Below are positions 7,421-14,821 of a DNA stretch of 16,575 nucleotides, one piece after another. This DNA is from Planctomycetota bacterium. Lineage in GTDB: Bacteria; Planctomycetota; UBA1135; GCA-002686595. How positions within the stretch are numbered: the first letter of the stretch is position 1; each line of letters begins with the position of its first letter. The DNA is taken from contig SCVU01000566.1 in the NCBI GenBank assembly GCA_004296785.1, positions 1-16,575 of the forward strand, read 5' to 3'. Both the position numbers and the translations under genes were made by a program. Below the pieces are notes generated by a model, which did not search any database, was not told the origin of the DNA, and saw only the letters and a program-made list of their open reading frames with translations.

Positions 7421-7451
7421 GTGCCCCCCTGCTCCCCGGCCGTCCCCCCCG

Positions 7452-8201
7452 ATGATCGACGTCGACAACGTGACGAAGCGCTACGGCCCGACCCTGGCCG
7501 TGGACGCGGTTTCCTTCCACATCGGGGCGGGTGAGATCGTCGGGTTCCTGGGGCCGAACGGCGCCGGCAAGTCGACGCTGCTCAAGATGATCTCGACCTG
7601 GCTCGAGCCCGACGCGGGCTCGATCCGGATCGCCGGCCACGACACCAGGACGGCCGCGCTGGCCGTGCGCCGCTCGCTCGGCTACCTGCCCGAGCACAAC
7701 GCGCTGTACGACGGCATGCGCGTCGACCGCTTCCTCGCGTTCGTCGGCGCGGCGCGCGGCCTGTCGGGCGCGGCGCTGCGCGAGCGGATGGCGTGGTGCA
7801 TCGAGGGCTGCCGGCTCGAGGCGGTCGTCCACAAGCGCGTGCACCAGTGCTCGAAGGGCTACCGGCAGCGCATCGGCGTCGCCGCGAGCCTGATCCACGA
7901 CCCGCCGGTGATCGTGCTCGACGAGCCGACGCACGGCCTCGACCCGCTGCAGGTCGTCGCGTTCCGCAACTTCATCCAGGGCCTGCGCAAGGGCCGCGCG
8001 ATCCTGTTCTCGAGCCACATCCTGTCGGAGGTGGTCGGGATCTCGGAGCGGCTGCTGATCATCCAGCACGGCCGGTTGCTGGCCGACGCCCGGGTCGCCG
8101 ATCTGCAGCAGCAGGCGCGCGAGCGCGGCGAGGACATCGAGCGCGTCGTGCTCGAGATCGTGCGCCAGAAGGCGCCGTCGCGCGAGGAGGTGCGCGCTTG
8201 A
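7452..8201 (+). CDS. GldA-like ABC transporter ATP-binding protein
   Basis: A 249-residue cytoplasmic ATPase of the ABC-2 exporter type, expected to energise the membrane subunits encoded directly after it. Motifs are Walker A GPNGAGKS (34-41), YLPEHNALY (78-86) in the Q-loop region, a signature motif CSKGYRQR (133-140), Walker B VIVLDEPTHGLDP (153-165) and switch histidine H189 in SSHIL. YLPE in place of a glutamine-containing Q-loop and SKGYRQR as signature are typical of the GldA/NosF/Nat-type subgroup. Two local oddities are Cys133 where Leu is usual at the head of the signature, and His161 where Asn is common in DEPTNGLD. A C-terminal tail of about 30 residues is rich in charged residues. 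No Shine-Dalgarno sequence is visible before the ATG; the leader is C-rich. The stop overlaps the permease start by 4 bases (TTGA). In Bacteroidota GldA serves gliding, but outside that phylum the system's substrate is unknown. Confidence 0.93.
   Translation: MIDVDNVTKRYGPTLAVDAVSFHIGAGEIVGFLGPNGAGKSTLLKMISTWLEPDAGSIRIAGHDTRTAALAVRRSLGYLPEHNALYDGMRVDRFLAFVGAARGLSGAALRERMAWCIEGCRLEAVVHKRVHQCSKGYRQRIGVAASLIHDPPVIVLDEPTHGLDPLQVVAFRNFIQGLRKGRAILFSSHILSEVVGISERLLIIQHGRLLADARVADLQQQARERGEDIERVVLEIVRQKAPSREEVRA
8184..8190 (+). promoter_or_regulatory. Ribosome binding site that fixes the TTG start of the GldF-like gene
   Basis: GAGGAGG lies inside the end of the ATPase gene, 7 bases before TTG 8198-8200. 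This near-perfect Shine-Dalgarno sequence at ideal spacing is the main reason for choosing the TTG, which also overlaps the ATPase stop as TTGA. Confidence 0.75.
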
Positions 8202-8986
8202 GCGGCGCGACCGCGGCGGGGAGCAGCGACGCGCGCGTGTCGCTCGGCGCGTTCGTCTCCGGCGTGCGCATCGTCGCGCGCCGCGAGCTCGGCGCGTACT
8301 TCGACTCGGCGATCGCGTACGTCTACACGATCGGCTTCGTCGTGCTCGCGAACTCGGTGTTCATGCAGGAGTTCTTCCTGACCGGCACCGCGGACATGAC
8401 GAGCTACTTCCAGCGCATGCCGCTGCTGCTCGCGATCTTCCTGCCCGCGGTGACGATGCGGCTGTGGGCCGAGGAGCGCAAGCAGCGCACGATCGAGCTG
8501 TTGCTGACGCTGCCGATCGTGCCGCTGCAGGCCGTGTGCGGGAAGTTCGTCGCGGCGCTCTTGTTGTACGCGCTGTTCCTGGCCGGCTCGCTGCCGATCG
8601 TCGTGATGCTCGCCGTGCTCGGCAGCCCGGACCTCGGACTGATCGCCGCCGGCTACGTCGGCCTGATCGCGCTCGGCTCGCTGCTGCTCGCGCTCGGGCT
8701 GTTCCTGTCGGCTCTGTCGGCCGACCAGATCGTCGCGTTCGTCGCCACGGCGTTCTGTGCGTTCGCACTCGTGCTGCTCGGCAACGAGCGCGTGGTCGCG
8801 GTGCTCGACGGCCTCGCGCCGAAGCTCGCGGCGGGCACGCTGCTCGCCGAATCGATCTCGGTCGGGCCGCCGTACGAGACGTTCGTCGCGGGCAGCGTCG
8901 AGCTGTCCGCGCTCGTGTTCTTCGGCGCGTTCACCGCGGTGTTCCTGTGGCTGTGCGCGCACGCGCTGCAGCACAAGCGCGCATGA
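8198..8986 (+). CDS. GldF-like ABC-2 type transporter permease
   Basis: The integral membrane subunit expected to partner the GldA-like ATPase. TTG 8198 follows a strong Shine-Dalgarno sequence and gives 262 residues, a normal length. The N-terminus leads into a conserved amphipathic stretch (RRELGAYFDSAIAYVY, about 28-43). About six hydrophobic segments then follow in the ABC-2 arrangement. The diagnostic cytoplasmic loop lies at residues 83-106 (PAVTMRLWAEER, then TIELLLTLP), closely like the loop of GldF and other ABC-2 permeases. The last membrane segment is followed by a short basic tail (QHKRA). The stop overlaps the next start as ATGA. With one ATPase and one permease the core transporter would be an (AB)2 assembly, with the large GldG-like protein as its accessory subunit. 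Confidence 0.92.
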   Translation: MSGATAAGSSDARVSLGAFVSGVRIVARRELGAYFDSAIAYVYTIGFVVLANSVFMQEFFLTGTADMTSYFQRMPLLLAIFLPAVTMRLWAEERKQRTIELLLTLPIVPLQAVCGKFVAALLLYALFLAGSLPIVVMLAVLGSPDLGLIAAGYVGLIALGSLLLALGLFLSALSADQIVAFVATAFCAFALVLLGNERVVAVLDGLAPKLAAGTLLAESISVGPPYETFVAGSVELSALVFFGAFTAVFLWLCAHALQHKRA

Positions 8987-11900
8987 CGCACGCTCCGTCC
9001 CGCCGGCGCGGCCGCGCGTCGCTGGCCGGACTGCTGCTGCTCGCGCTGCTGCTCGTGCTCGCGGCGGTCGCGGCGGTGCGCGTCGCGCGCCACGCCTCGG
9101 CCGCGCGCGTCGAGCTCGGCCGCGTCAACCTGACGGCCGTCGATGCGCCGACGCGCGCACAACTCGCCGCGCTCGCGGACCGCGTGCAGGTCAACTACTA
9201 CGTCAGTCGCCGCGACGCGCTGCCGTCGCACATGCGCACGATCGAGCAGCGCGTGCGCGACATCTGCGAGGCGCTGCGCGACGCCGCGCCCGACCGCTTC
9301 GACTTCCAGGTGGTCGACCCGAGCTCGCACCCCGACTTCGAGCGCTTCGCGGCCAAGCGCAAGGCGTCGCCCGTGCGCGTGCGCTCGATCGAGCGCGACA
9401 ACTACTCCGAGCGCACGGTCTGGTCGACGCTGACGATCAGCTTCGGCGCGCACGCGCCGGCCGTGATCAACGGCCTGCTGCCCGAGCACCTGCCGCGGCT
9501 GCAGGCGCGCATCCTCGCGCAGATCGAGCAGCTCGAGCGCCCGCGCCGGCCCGTGGCGGTCATCGCCGGCAGCGCGAAGACGACCGAGCTCGCCGCCGCG
9601 CTCGCCGAGGACGCCGGCGCGCGCAAGGGCGCCGAAGTGCGCCGTTTCGAGATGGGGAGCTCGCTGCCGCTGCCGCTGGACGGCGACGTGCTGTTCTGGC
9701 TCGATCCGGTCGACGTCGCGCCGTCGCGACTGCGCGAGCTCGAGGGCTGGCTCGCCAGCGGCCGCTCGGTCGTGATCGCGGGCGCGCTGCGCCGCGCCGC
9801 GCCGACCGTGCGCGACGGGCGGCCGGCGCTCGCGCTCGAGAGCAGCGGTTTCCCGGCCGCCGCGGTGTACTCGCACTTCGGCCTGGAGCCGCGCGACGGC
9901 CTGTACCTCGACACGAACTGCGAGAAGCTCGACTTCGGCGGGACCGCGCTCGAAGCGCCGACGCTGGTGCGCTGCATCGCGCCCGCGCAGGACTTCCACA
10001 CGTTCATCGGCCAGCCGAACGGCACGCTGCTGTTCGACGCGCCGACGCCGATCGCGCTCGACGGCGCGCGCATCGACGCGCTGGGCTGGCGCGCCGAGCT
10101 GCTCGCGACGACCTCCGACAAGACGTGGACGCAGCCGCTGCCGTCCGGCGGCACGGACGGCGGCGCGCCGCTCGCGATCGCGCTCGACGCGCTCGCGCCC
10201 GAGCGCGGCGAGCCGGCGCCGAAGCAGGCGCTGATCGTCGCGCTGCGGCCGAACGACGCGACGCAGGGCGTGCTCGTCGCGTGCGCGGCGTCGACGCCGT
10301 TCGTCGACGGCTTCTACAAGCGCGAGGCGACCGCGCACTGGCGCCTCGTGCGCACGCTGGTCGACACGCTGTGCAGCGACGACCGCCTCGTGCAGAACCA
10401 GGTCGGCGTGCTGCGCGCCGCGCCGATCCCCGAGCTCGCCGCTTCGTCGCGCGCGCTGTGGCGCGCGTTCTGCCTGTTCCTGCTGCCGCTGCTGCTGCTC
10501 GCGCTCGCGGTCGCGCGCGGCACGCCGGCGGATGCGCACGAGCGCGTGTTCGCGCGCGTGCGGCGCGCGCTGCTGCCGCGCGCGGTCGCGTGGCGCCTGG
10601 CCGCGGGCCTCGTGCTCGTCGTGGCGGCGACCGCGCTGGCGAGCTTCACCGACGCGCGCGCCGACCTGTCCGAGGACGGGCTGAACCAGCTCGCGCCCGA
10701 GAGCCGCGCGATCGCCGCACAGGCGCGCGCGGTGCGCGCCGAGCTGTGCTTCTCGGCGCCCGACCGGCTGCCGCCGGCGCTGCGCACGAGCGTCGCGCGG
10801 CTCGAGGAGACCGTGCGCGCGTTCCGCCGCGCCGGCGCCGACATCGCGATCGAGAACCTCGAGCCCGACGCGGCCGACAAGGCGGCGCGCGAGGCGCTCG
10901 CCGCGCGCGGCTTCACGCCGCTCGACGTGTCGACGCGCGACGAGGAAGTCACGACGGTGCGCACGGTGTACAGCGCGCTGCGCCTGTCCGCGGGCGCGCG
11001 CAGCGAGCTCTTGCGCTTCCCCGACGCCGCGTCGTTCGAACAGGCCGAGTTCCGCGTCGCGTTCGCGCTGTGGCGCCTGCGCACGGGCAAGAGCCCGGCC
11101 ATCGCGTTCGCCTCCGACACGCCGCGCATGTCGGCGGCCGAGGAGTACGAGAAGCAGCAGGCCGGTCTGTTCGCGCCGCGCTCGGGCGACGTCTACCAGG
11201 AGGCGCGCGAGCTGTTGAAGCGCCACGACTTCGTCGTGCTGCACGTCAACCCGCGCGAGCCGCGCATGCCGCAGGGCGTCGACGCGCTCGTGTGGCTGCA
11301 GCCGCGCCGCGCGACCGAGCCGATGCTCGAGGCGCTGATCACGCACCTGCACCGCGGCGGCAAGGCGCTGCTCGCGGCGCAGCACTTCACGATCCAGTCC
11401 GAGCAGTACCGCGGCAAGAACTTCCCGATCGAGTACTGGCCGCGCCCGCAATCGCCGGACGTCGAGCGCTTCTACTTCCCCGAGCTCGGCATCGAGCTCG
11501 TGCGCGAGCCGTTCTTCGACGCGCTGCACACGCGCATCGCGCTCGAGGGCAAGGCGAAGAAGAGCGCGAACGAGGACTACTTCGCGATGGAGTCGGCGCT
11601 GCCGTTCCTCGTGCGCGTCGCGGCCGCGAACTTCGACCAGGACAACCCGCTGCTGCGCGGCGTCGGCGACCAGGCGTTCCTGTTCCCCGCGTTCTTCCGG
11701 CTCGACGCGGCGAAGCTCGCCGCGCACGGGCTCGACGCGCGGCCGCTCTTGTGGAGCTCCGACCGCACGTGGAGCGCGCACTGGGAGGGCGGGCGCTTCA
11801 TCGGACCGCTGCTGCGCTGGCCGCCGGCCAGCGAGATGATCGGGGGCAAGCCGCTCGAGCCGATCCTGCAAGGCCGCGTGCCGCTCGCGCTCGACGTGCG

Positions 11901-12333
11901 CGGGCAGTTCCCCTACCCGGAGAAGCGGCTGCAGGAAACGCTGTACGCGACCGGCCCCGACGGCCGCAGCGAGTCGCGTCCGGCGCCGCCGTGGCCGAGC
12001 GCGGCCGAGGATCCGGGCAGTCCGGGGCGGCTCGTGTTCTTCGGCTGCTCGGAGTCGTTCAAGAACTACCGCCTGTCGGCGCGCGACTTCCGCGCCGACC
12101 AGCTGCTGCTCAACACGGTCGCGTCGCTGGCGCTGCCGGACGAGCTCGCGCGCATCGCGGCGCGCCGCAAGGTCGAGCGCGGCTTCGGGCTCGTCGAGCC
12201 CGGCCGCAAGCTGTGGTGGCGCAACGTCGTCGTCGGCGCGGCGCCGCTCGCGCTGGTCGCGTTCGCGCTCGTGCACGCGCTGCTCGGCGCGCGTTCGGCG
12301 CGCGCGCTGCGCGCGCAGGGAGCGACGGCCTGA
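8983..12333 (+). CDS. Double-length GldG-like ABC transporter accessory protein
   Basis: A 1116-residue membrane protein, about twice the usual GldG size (550-600). ATG 8983 overlaps the GldF-like stop as ATGA. Four membrane segments are visible: about 13-32, 494-511, 536-555 and 1082-1100. They enclose two large outer domains (about 35-490 and 560-1075). Each domain starts with a similar pattern, NLTAVDAPTRAQL near 49 and DLSEDGLNQLAPESRAI near 561. Each then has a short-strand/helix region (VQVNYYVS; VRAELCFSAP) and later a paired motif: DVLFWLDP with LEGWLASGRSVVIAG (from about 235) and DALVWLQP with LITHLHRGGKALLAA (from about 767). I read this as two GldG-type units (ABC_transp_aux-like) fused head to tail, so the tandem repeat replaces the usual single unit. 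GldG-type proteins have no known enzymatic activity and act with GldA/GldF. The fusion could come from in-frame duplication or from joining of two adjacent paralogues. I am confident of the family but less so of the exact domain borders. Confidence 0.88.
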   Translation: MTHAPSRRRGRASLAGLLLLALLLVLAAVAAVRVARHASAARVELGRVNLTAVDAPTRAQLAALADRVQVNYYVSRRDALPSHMRTIEQRVRDICEALRDAAPDRFDFQVVDPSSHPDFERFAAKRKASPVRVRSIERDNYSERTVWSTLTISFGAHAPAVINGLLPEHLPRLQARILAQIEQLERPRRPVAVIAGSAKTTELAAALAEDAGARKGAEVRRFEMGSSLPLPLDGDVLFWLDPVDVAPSRLRELEGWLASGRSVVIAGALRRAAPTVRDGRPALALESSGFPAAAVYSHFGLEPRDGLYLDTNCEKLDFGGTALEAPTLVRCIAPAQDFHTFIGQPNGTLLFDAPTPIALDGARIDALGWRAELLATTSDKTWTQPLPSGGTDGGAPLAIALDALAPERGEPAPKQALIVALRPNDATQGVLVACAASTPFVDGFYKREATAHWRLVRTLVDTLCSDDRLVQNQVGVLRAAPIPELAASSRALWRAFCLFLLPLLLLALAVARGTPADAHERVFARVRRALLPRAVAWRLAAGLVLVVAATALASFTDARADLSEDGLNQLAPESRAIAAQARAVRAELCFSAPDRLPPALRTSVARLEETVRAFRRAGADIAIENLEPDAADKAAREALAARGFTPLDVSTRDEEVTTVRTVYSALRLSAGARSELLRFPDAASFEQAEFRVAFALWRLRTGKSPAIAFASDTPRMSAAEEYEKQQAGLFAPRSGDVYQEARELLKRHDFVVLHVNPREPRMPQGVDALVWLQPRRATEPMLEALITHLHRGGKALLAAQHFTIQSEQYRGKNFPIEYWPRPQSPDVERFYFPELGIELVREPFFDALHTRIALEGKAKKSANEDYFAMESALPFLVRVAAANFDQDNPLLRGVGDQAFLFPAFFRLDAAKLAAHGLDARPLLWSSDRTWSAHWEGGRFIGPLLRWPPASEMIGGKPLEPILQGRVPLALDVRGQFPYPEKRLQETLYATGPDGRSESRPAPPWPSAAEDPGSPGRLVFFGCSESFKNYRLSARDFRADQLLLNTVASLALPDELARIAARRKVERGFGLVEPGRKLWWRNVVVGAAPLALVAFALVHALLGARSARALRAQGATA

Positions 12334-13391
12334 TGCGCTTCACGCAGCAGAACTCGATCGCGGCGGCGGCCGTGCTCGCGCTCGCGCTGTTCGGCGCGGA
12401 CCGCCTGCTCGACGCGCGGCGCGCCGACCGGCGGCGCGGCGAGCTGCGCATCGGCCGCCTGATCCCGAAGGAGGACCGCGAGCGCGCGAGCGTCGCCGCG
12501 GTGCAGGTCGACGTCGGCAAGGAGTCGCTCGTCTTCGCCAACGAGTCGGGACTGTGGCGCAGCTCGTGGAAGCACGCGGTCGGCAGCGGAGATCGGCTGA
12601 AGAGCCTGATCGGCAAGCTGCACGAGGCCGAGGGCATGATCCAGAGCGACGATCCCGCGCGCGCGGCGAGCTTCGGCTTCGATCCCGCGCGGCAGGTGCG
12701 CGTGACGCTGCTCGACCCGCAGCTGCAGTCGCTCGGCGCGTTCGACCTCGGCACCGGCTTCGCCGACCGCGAGCGCTGCTTCGTGCGGCGCGCGGGCGAG
12801 ACGAAGGTCTGGGACGTCGACGCCAATCCGTGGGAGGAGCTCGCGCCCGCGGCGCCGGGCCTGCCGCCGCTCGTGCACCCGTTCGTGATGCCGTACGGCT
12901 GGCCGGGCGAAGGCGCGGGCCTGATGGAGTCGGTCGAGGTCGAGCGACCCGACGGCACCGCGTACAAGTTGACGCTGCACGAGCTCGAGCTGACGCCCGA
13001 GCAGATGCGCGAGGAGAACCGCCAGAACTACGAGTGGCGCTTGACGCGCGGCATCGAGCCCGCGGCGCCGACGACGGGCTTCCTCGGTCCGGCCTACACG
13101 CTGTACCTGCTCAAGGTGCCGTTCCTCGACGTGATCGATCCCGCGGAGGCGGCGGGCCTCGGCTTCGACGCGCCGCGCGGCCGCGTGCGCCTCGTGCCGT
13201 CGAAGGCACAGCCGGCCGAGCTCGTGCTCGCGCCGAAGTTGTCGCAGGGACGCCACGCGCTGCGCTGCAGCGTCACGGGACTCGCGTACCGGATCGACCC
13301 GCAAGCGCAGGCGATCCTGTTCCCGGCGGCCGAGCAACTGCTGCCGCCGGCCACGGACAACCCGTGGGATCCGTATCTGCGGCGCCAGTAG
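12333..13391 (+). CDS. DUF4340 family protein
   Basis: A 352-residue protein whose ATG overlaps the previous stop by one base (TGATG). AGGGAG about 10 bases upstream is a plausible ribosome binding site. The N-terminus has one hydrophobic segment (about 8-22, after MRFTQQN), likely a signal anchor, and the rest appears to be soluble outer-face protein. Supporting DUF4340 features are the position directly after a GldG-type gene, the start with a membrane anchor, and the repeated motif pattern of short beta strands with FGFDPARQVRVTLLD (about 113-127) and GLGFDAPRGRVRLV. In DUF4340 proteins such FGLD-type segments recur several times, and here two are visible. The family is almost always found beside GldF/GldG-type genes and its molecular role is unknown. 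It is probably an accessory subunit of the same complex. The family call rests on context and these motifs, so it is less certain than the ATPase and permease. Confidence 0.82.
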   Translation: MRFTQQNSIAAAAVLALALFGADRLLDARRADRRRGELRIGRLIPKEDRERASVAAVQVDVGKESLVFANESGLWRSSWKHAVGSGDRLKSLIGKLHEAEGMIQSDDPARAASFGFDPARQVRVTLLDPQLQSLGAFDLGTGFADRERCFVRRAGETKVWDVDANPWEELAPAAPGLPPLVHPFVMPYGWPGEGAGLMESVEVERPDGTAYKLTLHELELTPEQMREENRQNYEWRLTRGIEPAAPTTGFLGPAYTLYLLKVPFLDVIDPAEAAGLGFDAPRGRVRLVPSKAQPAELVLAPKLSQGRHALRCSVTGLAYRIDPQAQAILFPAAEQLLPPATDNPWDPYLRRQ

Positions 13392-13415
13392 CGAACGTAC
13401 GATCGTCGGCCCCGC

Positions 13416-14813
13416 GTGGTCTTCTCCGCGTACATCTTCCTGTTCGCGTTCCTGCCGCTCGTACTGGCGCTGTACTACGCGGTCCCGCCGCGCGCGCGCA
13501 ATGCGCTGCTGATCCCGTTCGGCTGCCTGTTCTACGCGTGGTGGCGCCTCGACTTCCTCGCGCTGCTCGGCGTGTCGATGATCGTCGACTACTGGTGCGG
13601 GCAGAAGATCGCGGAAAGCAGCGGCCGCGCGCGCAAGGGCTACCTCGCGATCTCGATCGTCGTGCAGCTCGGACTGCTCGCGTACTTCAAGTACGCGAAC
13701 TTCGGCATCGAGAACTTGAACGCGCTGCTCGAGTCGCTCGGGATCGAGCCCGTCGCGTGGACGTCGATCGTGCTGCCGATGGGCATCTCGTTCTACACGT
13801 TCAAGACGATGAGCTACACGATCGACGTGTACCGCGGCGAGGTGCAGGCGCAGCGCAGCCTGGTCAACTTCGCGTGCTTCCTGACGCTGTTCCCCGAGTT
13901 CGTCGCGGGCCCGATCGTGCGCTATCGGATCCTCGCCGAGCAGCTCGAATCGCGCCGCTACCTGCTCGAGCGCTTCGCGCAGGGCGCGCTCGGCTTCATG
14001 CTGGGACTGGCGAAGAAGGTGCTGCTGGCCGACCAGTTCGCGCCGCTCGCCGACCGCGCGTTCGAGTCCAGCGCCGGCGGCGGATCGATCGGCGCGGCGG
14101 CGGCGTGGCTCGGCACGCTCGCGTACGCGTTCCAGATCTACTTCGACTTCTCCGGCTACTCCGACATGGCGATCGGACTGGGCCGGATGCTCGGGTTCGA
14201 GTTCCCGGTCAACTTCGACTCGCCGTACAAGTCGAAGAGCATCACCGAATTCTGGCGGCGCTGGCACATCACGCTGTCGACGTGGCTGCGCGACTACCTG
14301 TACGTCCCGCTCGGCGGCAATCGCAAGGGCGACGCGCGCACGTACCTGAACCTCGAGGCGACGATGCTGCTCGGCGGGCTGTGGCACGGCGCGTCGTGGA
14401 ACTTCGTGCTGTGGGGCGCGTGGCACGGCACGTGGCTCGCGCTCGAGCGGATGCTCGGCAAGCGCGCGTTCTGGCAGCGGCTGCCCGGACCGCTCGGCGC
14501 GCTGCCGACCTTCGCGCTCGTGCTCGTCGGCTGGGTCTTCTTCCGCGCCGTCGATCTGCCCGGCTCGCTCGCGCACCTCGGCGCGATGGTCGGCAACAGC
14601 TCGGCTCCCGCGCTCAGCGGCGTCGACGCCTCGCTGCCGGTGCTCGTGCTGTTCGCGCTCGGCGCGGCGCTCGTGTTCCTCGCGCCGAACTCGCAGCAGT
14701 TGCTCGAGCGGCCGCGGCCCGCGCTCGCCGCGTGCGTCGCACTGCTCTTCGTCGCCGCGCTGTGCCAGGTCGCCGCGCAGGCGTACAGCCCGTTCCTGTA
14801 CTTCCAGTTCTAG
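13416..14813 (+). CDS. MBOAT family O-acyltransferase (AlgI-like)
   Basis: A polytopic inner-membrane acyltransferase that would carry acetyl groups from the cytoplasm to an extracytoplasmic partner. GTG 13416 gives the classic family start VFSAYIFLFAFLPLVLALYY and 465 residues, a normal length. About ten hydrophobic segments are visible. Key motifs are EFWRRWHITLSTWLRDY with H284, YVPLGGNR, and GGLWHGASWNFVLWG with H324. H324 corresponds to the active-site histidine region of AlgI/DltB-type MBOAT proteins. The DFSGYSDMAIGLG motif precedes them, as in AlgI. The gene begins 24 bases after the DUF4340 stop and is followed after 8 bases by an AlgX/AlgJ-like partner, the normal pairing for glycan O-acetylation. 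Alginate itself is not implied, because no alginate polymerase or epimerase gene is in view. The same pair is used for other exopolysaccharides. Confidence 0.95.
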   Translation: MVFSAYIFLFAFLPLVLALYYAVPPRARNALLIPFGCLFYAWWRLDFLALLGVSMIVDYWCGQKIAESSGRARKGYLAISIVVQLGLLAYFKYANFGIENLNALLESLGIEPVAWTSIVLPMGISFYTFKTMSYTIDVYRGEVQAQRSLVNFACFLTLFPEFVAGPIVRYRILAEQLESRRYLLERFAQGALGFMLGLAKKVLLADQFAPLADRAFESSAGGGSIGAAAAWLGTLAYAFQIYFDFSGYSDMAIGLGRMLGFEFPVNFDSPYKSKSITEFWRRWHITLSTWLRDYLYVPLGGNRKGDARTYLNLEATMLLGGLWHGASWNFVLWGAWHGTWLALERMLGKRAFWQRLPGPLGALPTFALVLVGWVFFRAVDLPGSLAHLGAMVGNSSAPALSGVDASLPVLVLFALGAALVFLAPNSQQLLERPRPALAACVALLFVAALCQVAAQAYSPFLYFQF

Positions 14814-14821
14814 AGCGCGGC

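Larger units (their letters stand above)
7095..7451. other. Divergent intergenic region (357 bp)
   Basis: This stretch separates the minus-strand toroid-protein gene from the plus-strand Gld-type cluster and must hold promoters for both. I find no convincing gene in it. Visible elements are the Shine-Dalgarno sequence of the minus-strand gene (7103-7108), a GCCGGCCGGC palindrome (7139-7148), a small GCGGA/TCCGC hairpin (7335-7349), and a relatively AT-rich patch (7391-7420). A C-rich leader with runs of six and seven C lies just before the ATG at 7452. No recognisable operator or riboswitch is seen. Confidence 0.6.

Noticed and set aside
7095..8069. Extension of the toroid-protein reading frame upstream of 7094
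   Set aside because: The frame stays open on the minus strand, but the upstream part is Arg/Ala-rich shadow of the ATPase gene. ATG 7092-7094 has a Shine-Dalgarno sequence and is followed at once by the membrane anchor.
8653..12276. A minus-strand open frame of more than 1200 codons opposite the GldG-like gene
   Set aside because: Its translation is dominated by Arg, Ala, Glu and Gln in low-complexity runs with no domain motif. This is the usual by-product of strong GC codon bias on the opposite strand of a real gene.
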